A stretch of DNA of 64,000 nt, from assembly GCF_016097405.1 (NCBI RefSeq), contig NZ_JAEHGD010000001.1, positions 1,859,071 to 1,923,070 of the forward strand, written 5' to 3'. Origin of the DNA: a methane-oxidizing endosymbiont of Gigantopelta aegis (GTDB taxonomy: Bacteria > Pseudomonadota > Gammaproteobacteria > Methylococcales > Methylomonadaceae). How positions within the stretch are numbered: the first letter of the stretch is position 1; each line of letters starts with the position of its first letter. Position numbers and translations under genes: made by a program. Under the pieces are notes generated by a model. The model did not search any database. It was not told where the DNA came from and worked only from the letters and a program-made list of their open reading frames with translations. This document shows positions 54,201 to 63,166 of the stretch, in pieces.

Positions 54201-55954
54201 GGGTGAAACGGTTACTACAGACATCCACCAGCGAAGTATATGGCTCGGCTGTTTATGTGCCGATTGATGAACAACACCCGTTACAGCCACAATCACCCTA
54301 TAGTGCCTCCAAAATTGCAGCCGACGCCTTGGCAATGAGTTTTTATTATAGTTTTGATTTGCCTGTGACGATTGTGCGGCCTTTTAATACCTTTGGGCCG
54401 AGACAATCTGCTCGGGCGGTTATTCCGACTATTATCAGCCAAATTTCCGCAGGACATAAGCAAATAAAATTAGGTGATCTTACTCCAACCCGTGATTTCA
54501 ATTATGTGATAGATACCTGTCGAGGCTTTATCGCGCTGGCAGAAGCCGACAATGTTATCGGCGAAACAGTTAATATAGGAACAGGAAAAGAAGTGTCTAT
54601 TGCAGATGTTTTGGCTATGATAAAGGAGCTGATGAACAGCGATATTGAATTTATCAGTGAAAGCCTGCGTATGCGCCCTCCAAAATCTGAAGTTCAGCGA
54701 TTATGCTGTGATAACCAGAAAATGTATCAACTGACAGGGTTTCAATCCGAAATTACTTTGCGAGAAGGATTACAAAAACAATCGAATGGTTTTCTGATAG
54801 TGACAATTTGCTTAAATATCCAACGTCGACCTATGTCATTTAGTGTTGAAACAGCTCTCATTTAATAGTGTGCCGGATATGATGACGCAGGATATAGCTG
54901 AATTTATTGACTTTACCCGTTCTATTTTTGCCTGTAACTCATTCATTCCTTTACATGAACCTCGTTTTAGCGATAAGGAAAAGCAAAGTTTGAGCAATGT
55001 GATCGATGACGGATACGTTTCTTCAGTAGGAGAACAGGTTGAGCAATTTGAACAGGAAGTTGCACGATTTACCGAGTCACATTTTGCGGTAGCTACTGTA
55101 AATGGCACGGCGGCTTTACATAGTGCTTTAGTCGTTGCCGGCGTAAAGGCTGGAGATGAAGTCCTCACTCAGTCCTTATCGTTTGTCGCAACCAGCAATG
55201 CTATTCGATATTGTGGTGCTGATCCTGTTTTTATCGATGTGAACAGGCGTACCTTAGGGATGGATGAGATTAAGCTGGAAGCATTTTTACAGGAATATGT
55301 CGAGATTCATGATGATCATGCTGTCAATAAATACACAGGCAAAGCTATTCGTGCTTGCCTGCCTATGCATACGTTTGGTCACCCTTCCCAGATCGACAAC
55401 ATTGCGCGCTTATGTCAGCGTTATAAGATTACGTTGATTGAAGATGCGGCTGAGGCATTAGGGAGTCACTATAAAAGCCGAGCGTGTGGTTGCTTTGGAG
55501 AGTTGGGTGTGTTCAGTTTTAATGGCAATAAAATAATCACCACAGGCGGTGGTGGAATGGTAGTCACAAGCGATGAGCAATTGGCCAAAAAATTAAAGCA
55601 TCTGACGACAACGGCAAAAAAACACATCCGTGGGCAATCAGTCATGATGAACTGGGTTATAACTATCGTATGCCAAATCTAAATGCGGCTTTGGGATTGG
55701 CGCAGCTCGCAAAACTGGATGACTTTATCGCGAATAAAAGGGAACTGGCGCAGCTTTATTCGGAATGGTGTGCCAAACGCGGCATCAATTTCATTTGGGA
55801 ACCCGAGAATGCGACATCAAATTATTGGCTGAATGCTATTTTATTGGACAATAAAAACAACGCGATCAGTTTTTACAGCAAACGAATGCACACGGTGTTA
55901 CCCCCTATGTCAACATACCTGTCGCCTAGGAAATTTTAAATCAGGAGACAAAAA

Positions 55955-56496
55955 ATGAGCGTATTTAGCCAAGAATTTAAAGTACAATCAGTAGAAAAAG
56001 CATTATCCAGAAGACCAGAACAATCGCTAAAGCAAATTGCAGTTACTTTAGGTGTGGGTTACTCCACACTTCAAAAATGGATTCGGTTAGCTAAGAAAAA
56101 TCAACTCGAAAAACAGAGTCAAACATGTCAAAAGAAAAAAGCCCTCAAGATTGGAATACAGTAGAACGTTTTGAAGCCATTGTTCATTGTCATCATCTCA
56201 CCGATGATCAGGCTAGCGCCTATTGTCGTGAACAAGGCATCTACTTACATCATCTAAATACCTGGAAAGCGGAATTTTTGTCAGAATCTAAATCAACAGA
56301 ATCCGTATATAAACAGGCGCAAACAAAACTCAAACAAGAAAACAAGCGTTTGCATAAGGAGCTAAACCGCAAAGAGAAAGCGTTATCAGAAACAGCGGCT
56401 TTACTGGTGTTATCAAAAAAGTGCCAAGCGATCTGGGGGAAAAGGCGGCCGATTAATCGCCTACTCAGATCGCCAACACTACAGCGCACTCATTGA
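55955..56496 (+). pseudogene. IS3 OrfA (helix-turn-helix), frame disrupted
   Basis: The first part (55955-56164) starts MSVFSQEFKVQSVEKALSR and has a helix-turn-helix LKQIAVTLGVGYSTLQKWI. The second part continues in the -1 frame from 56125 (MSKEKSPQDWNTVERFEAIV) and ends ALSETAALLVLSKKCQAIWG, a typical OrfA end. The switch is at a run of six A (56139-56144), so it is either a one-base indel or a slippage site. The leucine-rich heptads before the end are intact. Confidence 0.75.
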
Positions 56497-57511
56497 TGAA
56501 GCCGTTGACAATGGAGCGCGGCAGAAATTAGCCTGTGAACTGGTGGGTATATCAGCTCGAACCTATCAGCGTTGGAACCGGGGAGAAGGACTCTCAGAAG
56601 ACCTACGACTGCACAATACAGCGCCTGTGCACAATCAATTATCCGAGGCCATCAAGCAAGAAATCATCACCGTGATTAATAAACCGGAATACAGCGCTTT
56701 AACGCCGCATCAAATCGTTCCGAGGTTATTGGATTTGGGCTGCTATCTCGCATCAGAATCAACCTTTTATCGTGTCATGAAAGCCCACAACCAGCTTAAG
56801 CACAGAGCTAAAGGAGCCGCAGGTCAGCATAATAAACCGCAGTCACTCAAAGCCACACAGGCCAATCAAATCTACTCGTGGGATATTACGTATTTATTAA
56901 GCCCCGTCAAAGGGCAGTATTTTTACCTCTACATGGTGATGGACATCTATAGTCGGAAAATCGTAGGCTGGCAAGTTCATGATGCCGAATCAAGCGCACA
57001 CGCTGCTGATTTGATCGAAGATATCGCTCGCCGGGAAAACATCGACAAAAAGCAATTGGTGATACATTCTGACAACGGCAGTCCGATGAAAGGCGCAACA
57101 TTAAGGGCCAAATTGGTCGATTTAGACATTGCCACGTCGTTCAGCAGACCTCGTGTCAGTAATGATAATCCTTATTCAGAATCGTTATTTAAAACAGTCA
57201 AATATCATCATACCTTTCCAGAAAACCCTTTTAAAACATTAAGCGAAGCCAGGAACTGGGTTGAAGCTTTCGTTTGTTGGTTCAACAATGAACATCAACA
57301 CAGTGCGCTCAAGTTTGTAACACCCAACCAACGCCATAACGGCTTAGACAGCGCCGTACTCGAAAAAAGAAAACGAGTCATCGAGCAAGCAAAAAGAGAC
57401 AATCCAGAGCGATGGAATGGACGACAAACACGAAATTTAACGCCCATTGGCCATGTTTATCTTAATCCGGATAAGGAAAATTTCAACACAACAGAATGTC
57501 AAGCAGCTTAA
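56452..57511 (+). CDS. IS3 OrfB transposase (DDE catalytic domain)
   Basis: The frame is readable from about 56452 (RLIAYSDRQHYSALIDEAVD) and has an ATG at 56543 (MGISARTYQRWNRGEG). The rve-type integrase core has the three acidic residues in QIYSWDITYLL, VIHSDNGSPMKG and DNPYSESLFKTVKY. In this IS3 group OrfB is normally made by frameshifting from OrfA; the upstream damage may prevent that. OrfB itself is uninterrupted. Confidence 0.82.
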
Positions 57512-57707
57512 TAAAATTCATTTCGTAAATTATTGCAAAAAATGCGACAGGTTGGTTGACATTTAGCGGTTATGACGCGTCCGGTATGGGAACCTTTGCA
57601 TCGTTTGCCCATGTATCAACACTGTTCATCCCGTGATTTATCAACGACTGAATGGCTAGCCGACCGGCTCGTCAATATTCCTAGTAGTGTTAGAGTGAGC
57701 TGAGTAT

Positions 57708-58892
57708 ATGGCGCGAAAAATTTGTGTGGTAACCGGATCACGCGCTGAATACGGTTTGTTGTATTGGTTATTAAAAGAAATTGAACAAGATCCCGCTTTG
57801 CGCTTGCAATTGGTGGTAACGGGTATGCATTTATCCCCTGAATTTGGTTCAACCTGGAAACAGATTGAAGCTGATGGCTTTAGCATAGACTGGAAAGTTG
57901 AAATGCTTATGTCATCCGATACGCCAACGGCGATCAGTAAATCGACTGGTTTAGGTATTATCGGCTTTGCCGATGCTTTAGCGCGATTGGCCCCGGATAT
58001 GCTGCTGGTTCTAGGTGATCGTTTCGAAATTTTTTCGGCTGTGGTTGCGGCATTGCATGCCCGGATTCCGGTCGCTCATATCCATGGTGGAGAATTGACC
58101 GAGGGTGCGGTCGATGAGGCATTACGTCATGCCATCAGCAAGATGGCACATCTGCATTTTACCGCAACGGATGTGTATCGAAAACGGGTCATTCAGTTGG
58201 GTGAATCCCCTGATCGGGTCTTTAATGTCGGTGCCTTAGGTGTAGATAATATTCAAAAATTGAGTTTATTACCCAAGGATATCTTGTTAAAAAAAACGGG
58301 GTTTAGTCTTAAAACACACAATTTGCTGATTACTTATCATCCCACGACACTGGAAAAAAGCTCTGCCGAAAAACAATTGGCTAATTTGCTCGCTGTTTTG
58401 GATGAATTACCTGACACCCAGTTGTTTTTCAGCAAGCCCAATGCCGATGCCGACGGTCGGATTATTGCCAGTATGATTGATCAGTTTGTCGCTGAAAATA
58501 GTGATAAAGCCGTTTGCTTTGATTCTTTGGGTTGTCTGAAGTATCTATCCTTAATGCGTCTGATGGATGCGGTGGTAGGTAATTCCTCTAGTGGCTTATT
58601 GGAAGCGCCTAGCCTGAAAGTGGCTACGCTGAATATTGGTGATCGTCAAAAAGGCCGGATTCGTGCCGCCAGTGTCGTCGATTGTGAACCATCGGTCAGT
58701 GCGATACGGCAAGGGTTGGCAAGCGTGATGTCTAAAATCTTCAAGCGTCGGCTTGAAACGGTTGAGAATCCTTATGGTGGCGGTGGAGCTGCTAAAAAAA
58801 TCAACGCCATAATACGCACTTACGAGTTGGATACTATTGTTAAAAAGCAATTTTATGATTTACCAAGGTCAGAAACGGATAATAAAAATTAA
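57708..58892 (+). CDS. UDP-N-acetylglucosamine 2-epimerase, hydrolysing (NeuC/LegG type)
   Basis: A 394-residue protein, intact. Start MARKICVVTGSRAEYGLLYW; then VLGDRFEIFSAVVAAL, PVAHIHGGELTEGAVDEALR and GNSSSGLLEAPSL, all typical of the hydrolysing epimerases. In the legionaminate route it releases UDP and yields 2,4-diacetamido-2,4,6-trideoxymannose; in the sialic route it yields ManNAc. The legB/legC neighbours favour the former. It follows legC-like by 4 bases, so any transcript must now cross the IS elements or start within one. Confidence 0.92.
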   Translation: MARKICVVTGSRAEYGLLYWLLKEIEQDPALRLQLVVTGMHLSPEFGSTWKQIEADGFSIDWKVEMLMSSDTPTAISKSTGLGIIGFADALARLAPDMLLVLGDRFEIFSAVVAALHARIPVAHIHGGELTEGAVDEALRHAISKMAHLHFTATDVYRKRVIQLGESPDRVFNVGALGVDNIQKLSLLPKDILLKKTGFSLKTHNLLITYHPTTLEKSSAEKQLANLLAVLDELPDTQLFFSKPNADADGRIIASMIDQFVAENSDKAVCFDSLGCLKYLSLMRLMDAVVGNSSSGLLEAPSLKVATLNIGDRQKGRIRAASVVDCEPSVSAIRQGLASVMSKIFKRRLETVENPYGGGGAAKKINAIIRTYELDTIVKKQFYDLPRSETDNKN

Positions 58893-59972
58893 ATGAATTC
58901 AGATCATTGTTACATTATTGCCGAGGCCGGCGTAAATCATAATGGCCATCTTGATACGGCATTTGAACTGATTGATGCTGCCTTCGATGCAGGTGTCGAT
59001 GCGGTTAAGTTTCAGATCTTCAAGGCCGAGCAACTCGTCACGCAGAATGCGGAAAAGGCTGCGTATCAGAAGCAAAATACGGGAGATAAGCAATCACAAT
59101 ACCAGATGCTGAAACAGTTGGCGTTGAGTCAGCAAGATTATGTTGCCTTAGCGCATTATTGCCAGCAGAAATCCATTCTTTTTTTATCGACAGCATTTGA
59201 TGATGACAGCCTGCGTTTTTTGGTGGATGAACTTGACGTTGAATGTTTAAAAATTGCGTCTGGCGATGTGACCAATGGGCCTTTTTTACTGGCACATGCA
59301 CAAACAGGAAAAAATATCATCTTGTCCACCGGGATGGCGACCTTAGCGGAAGTTGAGCATGCCCTGAGTGTGTTGGCCTATGGCTTTCTTGACAAGGACG
59401 CTCGGCCTACGGATGAGGCGTTATTAGAGGCTTATTTGTCTGAACAAGGCAGGCAGCAATTACAACAAAAGGTGACCTTGTTGCATTGTACCTCCGAATA
59501 TCCGGCGCCTGCGGAAACGATCAATCTGAAGGCGATGGATACACTGGCACAGGCATTTTCCTTGCCGGTGGGATATTCAGATCATAGCGCCGGGATTGCG
59601 ATACCGGTAGCTGCCGTTGCTCGTGGTGCTTGCGTGATTGAAAAACACTTTACCCTGGATAAAAATCAGATTGGCCCTGATCATAAAGCTTCGCTTGAAC
59701 CGGATGCCCTGAAAATGATGGTTGATAACATTCGGCAGGTTGAGGCGGCTTTAGGCTCCCAGGTCAAGCGTCCGCAAATGCCTGAAATGGCAACCCGGAA
59801 AGTCGCCCGAAAAAGCCTGGTCGCTGCACGCAAAATCAAAAAAGGCGAAATTTTTACCGAGGAAAATCTAGTTGTCAAGCGCCCAGGAACAGGAATCAGC
59901 CCCATGCAGTATTGGCAGCTTTTAGGGCAGGCCAGCTCTAAACTCTATCAGCCTGATGACTTGATTGAATAA
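58893..59972 (+). CDS. N-acetylneuraminate/legionaminate synthase (NeuB/LegI type)
   Basis: A 359-residue protein, intact. N-terminal TIM barrel: CYIIAEAGVNHNGHLDTAFE, DAVKFQIFKAEQLV, KIASGDVTNGPFL and LHCTSEYPAP, GYSDHSAGI; C-terminal SAF (antifreeze-like) domain at about 300-359 (KKGEIFTEENLVVKRPG). It condenses the mannosamine-type sugar with phosphoenolpyruvate. Adjacent to the epimerase without a gap and overlaps the next gene by one base (TAATG). Confidence 0.94.
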   Translation: MNSDHCYIIAEAGVNHNGHLDTAFELIDAAFDAGVDAVKFQIFKAEQLVTQNAEKAAYQKQNTGDKQSQYQMLKQLALSQQDYVALAHYCQQKSILFLSTAFDDDSLRFLVDELDVECLKIASGDVTNGPFLLAHAQTGKNIILSTGMATLAEVEHALSVLAYGFLDKDARPTDEALLEAYLSEQGRQQLQQKVTLLHCTSEYPAPAETINLKAMDTLAQAFSLPVGYSDHSAGIAIPVAAVARGACVIEKHFTLDKNQIGPDHKASLEPDALKMMVDNIRQVEAALGSQVKRPQMPEMATRKVARKSLVAARKIKKGEIFTEENLVVKRPGTGISPMQYWQLLGQASSKLYQPDDLIE

Positions 59973-60604
59973 TGGCTAAAAAGCGCATTTTATTGGGGTG
60001 TGGAGGTCATGCGGGTGTTTTACGAGCCGTGTTGATGCGCTCTCAACTGTCTATCGAAGGCGTGATTACACCAGATTTAAAGCCTGGTCGATGCTGGTTT
60101 GATATTCCTGTGTTAGGGGGTGACGAATTTCTGACGGATAAAGATGCCGGTCGCTTTAATCTCGTTAATGGATTAGGTTCTTTGCCGTATGATGGCGGTA
60201 GACGTAAAGCTTTGTTTGAATCTTTCACGGCGATGGGTTTTAGCTTTGAAACCGTGATAGACAAAGGCGTGGATAGAATAGGGCTGTTGAATATCGAGCA
60301 AGGCGTACAGTTGCTACCAGGGGCAATTATACAAAATGGCACTAAAATTGCTGAGAATACAATAGTTAATACCGGTGCGATTATTGATCATGATTGTTGT
60401 ATAGGTGCTCATGTTCATATCGCACCGGGAGCCGTCTTGAGTGGTGGTGTGACAGTGGGCGATGGTGTGCATATCGGAACAGGCGCATGTGTCATTCAAG
60501 GTATAACGATAGGTGCTGATGTCGTGATTGGCGCCGGATGTATTGTGACGCGCGATGTGGTGGCCGGAAAAATACTTTATCCAGCGCGTTCAGTCGAAAA
60601 ATAA
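59972..60604 (+). CDS. NeuD/PglD-like sugar acyltransferase
   Basis: A 210-residue protein with an N-terminal nucleotide-like binding fold (KKRILLGCGGHAGVLRAVL) and a left-handed beta-helix of hexapeptide repeats (GVTVGDGVHIGTGACVIQGI, IGADVVIGAGCIV). The catalytic His is likely in IIDHDCCIGAHVHI. Relatives acetylate sialic-acid precursors or amino sugars. In this locus it probably acetylates the 4-amino group (LegH role) or adds an O-acetyl; the sequence does not decide. Confidence 0.87.
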   Translation: MAKKRILLGCGGHAGVLRAVLMRSQLSIEGVITPDLKPGRCWFDIPVLGGDEFLTDKDAGRFNLVNGLGSLPYDGGRRKALFESFTAMGFSFETVIDKGVDRIGLLNIEQGVQLLPGAIIQNGTKIAENTIVNTGAIIDHDCCIGAHVHIAPGAVLSGGVTVGDGVHIGTGACVIQGITIGADVVIGAGCIVTRDVVAGKILYPARSVEK

Positions 60605-60615
60605 TCAGGTGAAAT

Positions 60616-61668
60616 ATGGCGGAGCATTGGCGGCAAAGTTTGATTAAACCCGATGTGTCATTGCGGCAAACGATTGCCGTTATCGACAAAACAGCATTAC
60701 AAATTGCTTTGGTTGTCGATGACGATAATCAATTGCAAGGTGTGGTGACAGATGGCGATATTCGGCGTGCATTGATCAAGGGCTTGTCGTTAGAAACTCG
60801 CGTTGATCAAGTAATGAATAAACATCCTAGAAAAGTACAGATCGAAGATTCTGTGACAACGATAAAAGCTATTATGCAACAGAACCAGTTAAGTCAACTG
60901 CCCGTTGTTGACCGGCAAGGGCGTGTCGTCGGTTTGAAAACACTGCAATCCATGTTTTCCCGGCCTACATATAACAATCCGGTATTTTTATTGGCGGGGG
61001 GGTTAGGCTCCAGACTTCGTCCTTTGACAGATCATTGCCCGAAGCCGTTATTACAAATTGGTGGGAAACCGATACTTGAAACCATTATCGAACAATTCGT
61101 GGATGCCGGATTCAGTCAATTCTTTATTGCAGTCCATTACTTGGCGGATCAGATTAAAGATTATTTTGGTGATGGCCGCCAATGGGGTGTCAATATTCAT
61201 TATATTGAAGAACAAGAGCCTATGGGAACGGCGGGCGCCATCGGGCTGTTGCCGGATGACCTGCCTGAATTGCCTTTGTTAGTCATGAACGGGGATATTC
61301 TGACGCAGGTGGATTTTCCAAGACTGTTAGCGTTTCATCAGCAAGAGCAAGCAAGAGCTACGTTATGTGTTCGCCAGTTTGAATATCAGATACCTTATGG
61401 TGTTGTTAGCCTGGAGCGAGATAAAATTACCGGCATCGTAGAAAAACCGATACACAGTTGTTTTTCCAGTGCGGGCATTTATGTGTTAGATCAGTCCTTA
61501 GTCAATCAAATTCGGCAGCAAAAACGAATAGATATGCCCGTGTTGTTAAATCAGTTGATTGAAAACGATACTAAAGTGGCGTTATTTCCAATTCATGAAT
61601 ATTGGCTGGATATAGGCCGAGAGGCAGATTTTTTAAGGGCAAAAGGTGAATTTGCGCATATTTTTTGA
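60616..61668 (+). CDS. CBS-domain nucleotidyltransferase (PtmE-like)
   Basis: A 350-residue fusion. Residues about 1-115 form a CBS pair (VVDDDNQLQGVVTDGDIRRAL and LSQLPVVDRQGRVVGLKTLQ); residues about 120-350 are a sugar-1-phosphate nucleotidyltransferase (LAGGLGSRLRPLTDHCPKPL, VMNGDILTQVDF, EYWLDIGREADF). The architecture matches Campylobacter PtmE, which makes GDP-glucosamine-type donors for legionaminate. The presence of this gene suggests a GDP-linked start of the pathway. Intact; no terminator is evident before the flagellin promoter. Confidence 0.88.
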   Translation: MAEHWRQSLIKPDVSLRQTIAVIDKTALQIALVVDDDNQLQGVVTDGDIRRALIKGLSLETRVDQVMNKHPRKVQIEDSVTTIKAIMQQNQLSQLPVVDRQGRVVGLKTLQSMFSRPTYNNPVFLLAGGLGSRLRPLTDHCPKPLLQIGGKPILETIIEQFVDAGFSQFFIAVHYLADQIKDYFGDGRQWGVNIHYIEEQEPMGTAGAIGLLPDDLPELPLLVMNGDILTQVDFPRLLAFHQQEQARATLCVRQFEYQIPYGVVSLERDKITGIVEKPIHSCFSSAGIYVLDQSLVNQIRQQKRIDMPVLLNQLIENDTKVALFPIHEYWLDIGREADFLRAKGEFAHIF

Positions 61669-61708
61669 CAAATATGTGAACAAGTGCCGAAATGGCGATA
61701 GAAAAATT

Positions 61709-61735
61709 TAAAGAATTGTTTGTCATTGTCGATAC
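61709..61735 (+). promoter_or_regulatory. Sigma-28 (FliA)-type flagellin promoter
   Basis: TAAA (61709-61712), a 15-base spacer, and GTCGATAC (61728-61735) match the sigma-28 consensus TAAA-N15-GCCGATAA at 10 of 12 positions. It gives a leader of about 55 bases before the flagellin start, which has AGGAG at 61785-61789. Confidence 0.82.
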
Positions 61736-61797
61736 AGTTAGCGAACAGAAAATAAATGCAATTTTATTTTTAGACATAAACGCTAGGAGATAAGATC

Positions 61798-62649
61798 ATG
61801 GCAATGGTAATCAATACAAATATCGCATCGATCAACAGCCAAAGAATGTTGAACAAAACGAATATGTCGTTAGCCACTTCAATGGAAAGGTTGTCATCCG
61901 GCCTTCGAGTAAATTCGGCAAAAGATGATGCGGCAGGTTTGGCAATTTCAGACCGAATGACATCACAAATCAGAGGCATGACAGTTGCGGTCAGAAATGC
62001 CAATGATGGTATTTCGATGGCACAAACGGCTGAATCAGCAATGGGTGAGTTGACTAATACACTACAAAGAATGCGAGACTTAGGGGTACAGGCAGCCAAC
62101 TTTGGTGCGGTTGCATCAGGCGACCGACAAAAATTACAGGAAGAATTCAGTCAGCTGGGTAAAGAGGTTAAACGGATTATCGAAAATACCTCATTTAATG
62201 ATAAATCAATTCTGAAAGGTAGTTTGTCACAAGCAAATTTTCAGGTTGGAGCGAATACGGCGGCGAATAACCAGATATCAATAACAGTGGGTAATCTGTT
62301 GTCTGCTTCAGGGTTGCAAGATCTTGTGAAAGCATCCCCTGTCAGCATTGGTTCGGGGGCTACTTCCGTCAATGTCAGATCTGCCATTGATGTGATTGAT
62401 TTGGCGATAAAATCAATTGATACGAATCGTTCCAAATTAGGGGCGGTGCAAAACCGGTTTAACACTACGATTGCAAACTTGCAATCTTCGATTGAGAATC
62501 AGTCTGCAGCACGGTCAAGAATTCTAGATGCGGACTTTGCGGTAGAAACGGCCAATTTAAGCCGTTCCCAGATTCTACAACAAGCCGGTACAGCCATGTT
62601 AGCGCAGGCGAACCAGTCATCACAGTCTGTGTTGAGTCTGTTGAGGTAA
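61798..62649 (+). CDS. fliC: Flagellin FliC, short form
   Basis: A 283-residue filament protein. The N-terminal D0/D1 region (MAMVINTNIASINSQRMLNK; SSGLRVNSAKDDAAGLAISD) and the C-terminal D1/D0 region (NRFNTTIANLQSSIENQSAA; ILQQAGTAMLAQANQSSQSV) are complete, and only about 60 residues lie between them, so surface domains D2/D3 are essentially absent. The few central Ser/Thr-rich residues (VSIGSGATSVN) would be candidate glycan sites. Follows the sugar locus and is driven by its own sigma-28 promoter. Confidence 0.97.
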   Translation: MAMVINTNIASINSQRMLNKTNMSLATSMERLSSGLRVNSAKDDAAGLAISDRMTSQIRGMTVAVRNANDGISMAQTAESAMGELTNTLQRMRDLGVQAANFGAVASGDRQKLQEEFSQLGKEVKRIIENTSFNDKSILKGSLSQANFQVGANTAANNQISITVGNLLSASGLQDLVKASPVSIGSGATSVNVRSAIDVIDLAIKSIDTNRSKLGAVQNRFNTTIANLQSSIENQSAARSRILDADFAVETANLSRSQILQQAGTAMLAQANQSSQSVLSLLR

Positions 62650-62661
62650 GTGGGTATTTTG

Positions 62662-62692
62662 AGAGTTCCGGTTTGGACCGGAACTCTTGTTT
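62662..62692 (+). terminator. Terminator after fliC
   Basis: AGAGTTCCGGT (62662-62672) pairs with ACCGGAACTCT (62677-62687) around a 4-base loop (TTGG), followed by TGTTT. A strong stem with a short T tail, placed 12 bases after the flagellin stop. Confidence 0.85.
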
Positions 62693-62712
62693 AAAAAGTA
62701 TTGGGGTGAACA

Positions 62713-63141
62713 ATGAACAATGACATAAATAACATCGGTAAAGTTGTTCCATTACCCACGGCGCCTGTCTCGAAAAAACAACAGAATAATCAAGCCAATC
62801 CATTGACTCGTTTACAGGACTTAAGTCAGGTTCGGCAAAAAGATCAGAAGGAAGCAGTGAATCGTCAAGATAATTTGGAAAAAGGAAATGTTTTAGAGGC
62901 TGATTTCGGTCAGCTAAAGCAAGCCGTCAAGGATGTGAATGCAGTTTTTCAAGAGACGCAAAGAAATTTGCAGTTTCAAATTGATGAGGACACTCAGGAA
63001 ATGGTCGTGAAAATTGTGGATAAAGAATCCGGCGAGGTTATTCGGCAAATTCCATCCGAGGAAATGTTGGCGTTGACAAAAAGGATGCAGGAATTAGATG
63101 CAGCGGGTCAGCACGGGTTAGTTCTTCGGGATAAAGCCTGA
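62713..63141 (+). CDS. flaG: FlaG-family flagellar protein
   Basis: A 142-residue protein. The C-terminal FlaG domain (VFQETQRNLQFQIDEDTQEM, KIVDKESGEVIRQIPSEEML) is clear; the N-terminal half is polar and probably disordered (KKQQNNQANPLTRLQDLSQV). FlaG influences filament length in other bacteria. The fliC-flaG-fliD order is common in polar flagellar systems. Confidence 0.92.
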   Translation: MNNDINNIGKVVPLPTAPVSKKQQNNQANPLTRLQDLSQVRQKDQKEAVNRQDNLEKGNVLEADFGQLKQAVKDVNAVFQETQRNLQFQIDEDTQEMVVKIVDKESGEVIRQIPSEEMLALTKRMQELDAAGQHGLVLRDKA

Positions 63142-63166
63142 ATGGTACACAGATGAGGGTATAGTT

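Larger units (their letters stand above)
52420..54843 (+). pseudogene. NAD-dependent 4,6-dehydratase (LegB type), split by IS4-like element
   Basis: An SDR-family sugar-nucleotide dehydratase. The start overlaps the previous gene by 11 bases (MKTKVLVTGADGFIGSHLTE; Rossmann GxxGFIG). It continues IDIVFHLAALIAIPYSYVAP, is cut at 52768 and resumes at 54212 with LLQTSTSEVYGSAVYVPIDE, PYSASKIAADAL (the catalytic YxxxK) and RPFNTFGPRQSARAVIPTI, ending at TAG 54841-54843. Three single-base losses are also needed to join frames: a T near 52623, a G near 52757 and an A in 54774-54778. The family acts on UDP-GlcNAc or GDP-GlcNAc at the first step of legionaminate synthesis. Confidence 0.85.
55901..57568 (+). 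mobile_element. IS3-family element inserted in legC-like gene
   Basis: 1668 bases. The left end CCCCCTATGTCAACATACCTG and the inverted right end CGCTAAATGTCAACCAACC are imperfect repeats of about 25 bases sharing ATGTCAAC and ACCTGTCGC. The target duplication is GTTA (55897-55900 and 57569-57572). It encodes an OrfA-OrfB pair. Confidence 0.9.
54843..57703 (+). pseudogene. PLP-dependent aminotransferase (LegC/DegT type), split by IS3-like element
   Basis: The frame opens with GTG at 54843, sharing a base with the legB stop (TAGTG); the ATG at 54879 or 54882 may be the true start (MTQDIAEFIDFTRSIF). Conserved: FIPLHEPRFSDKEKQ, VNGTAALHSALVVAG, LIEDAAEALGSHY and FSFNGNKIITTGGGG (PLP lysine in GNK). 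A missing A in 55616-55622 shifts the frame before WAISHDELGYNYRMPNLNAA. The IS3-like element enters at 55901; after it the last 43 codons resume at 57572 (MTRPVWEPLHRLPMYQ). With one GTTA copy removed the junction reads HGVMTRPVW in frame. The family makes the 4-amino sugar before legG. Confidence 0.86.

Noticed and set aside
52420-54843. Programmed frameshifting as an explanation for the legB and legC frame changes
   Set aside because: Several separate shifts in one gene, at different short runs and all consistent with single-base loss, do not look like a recoding signal.
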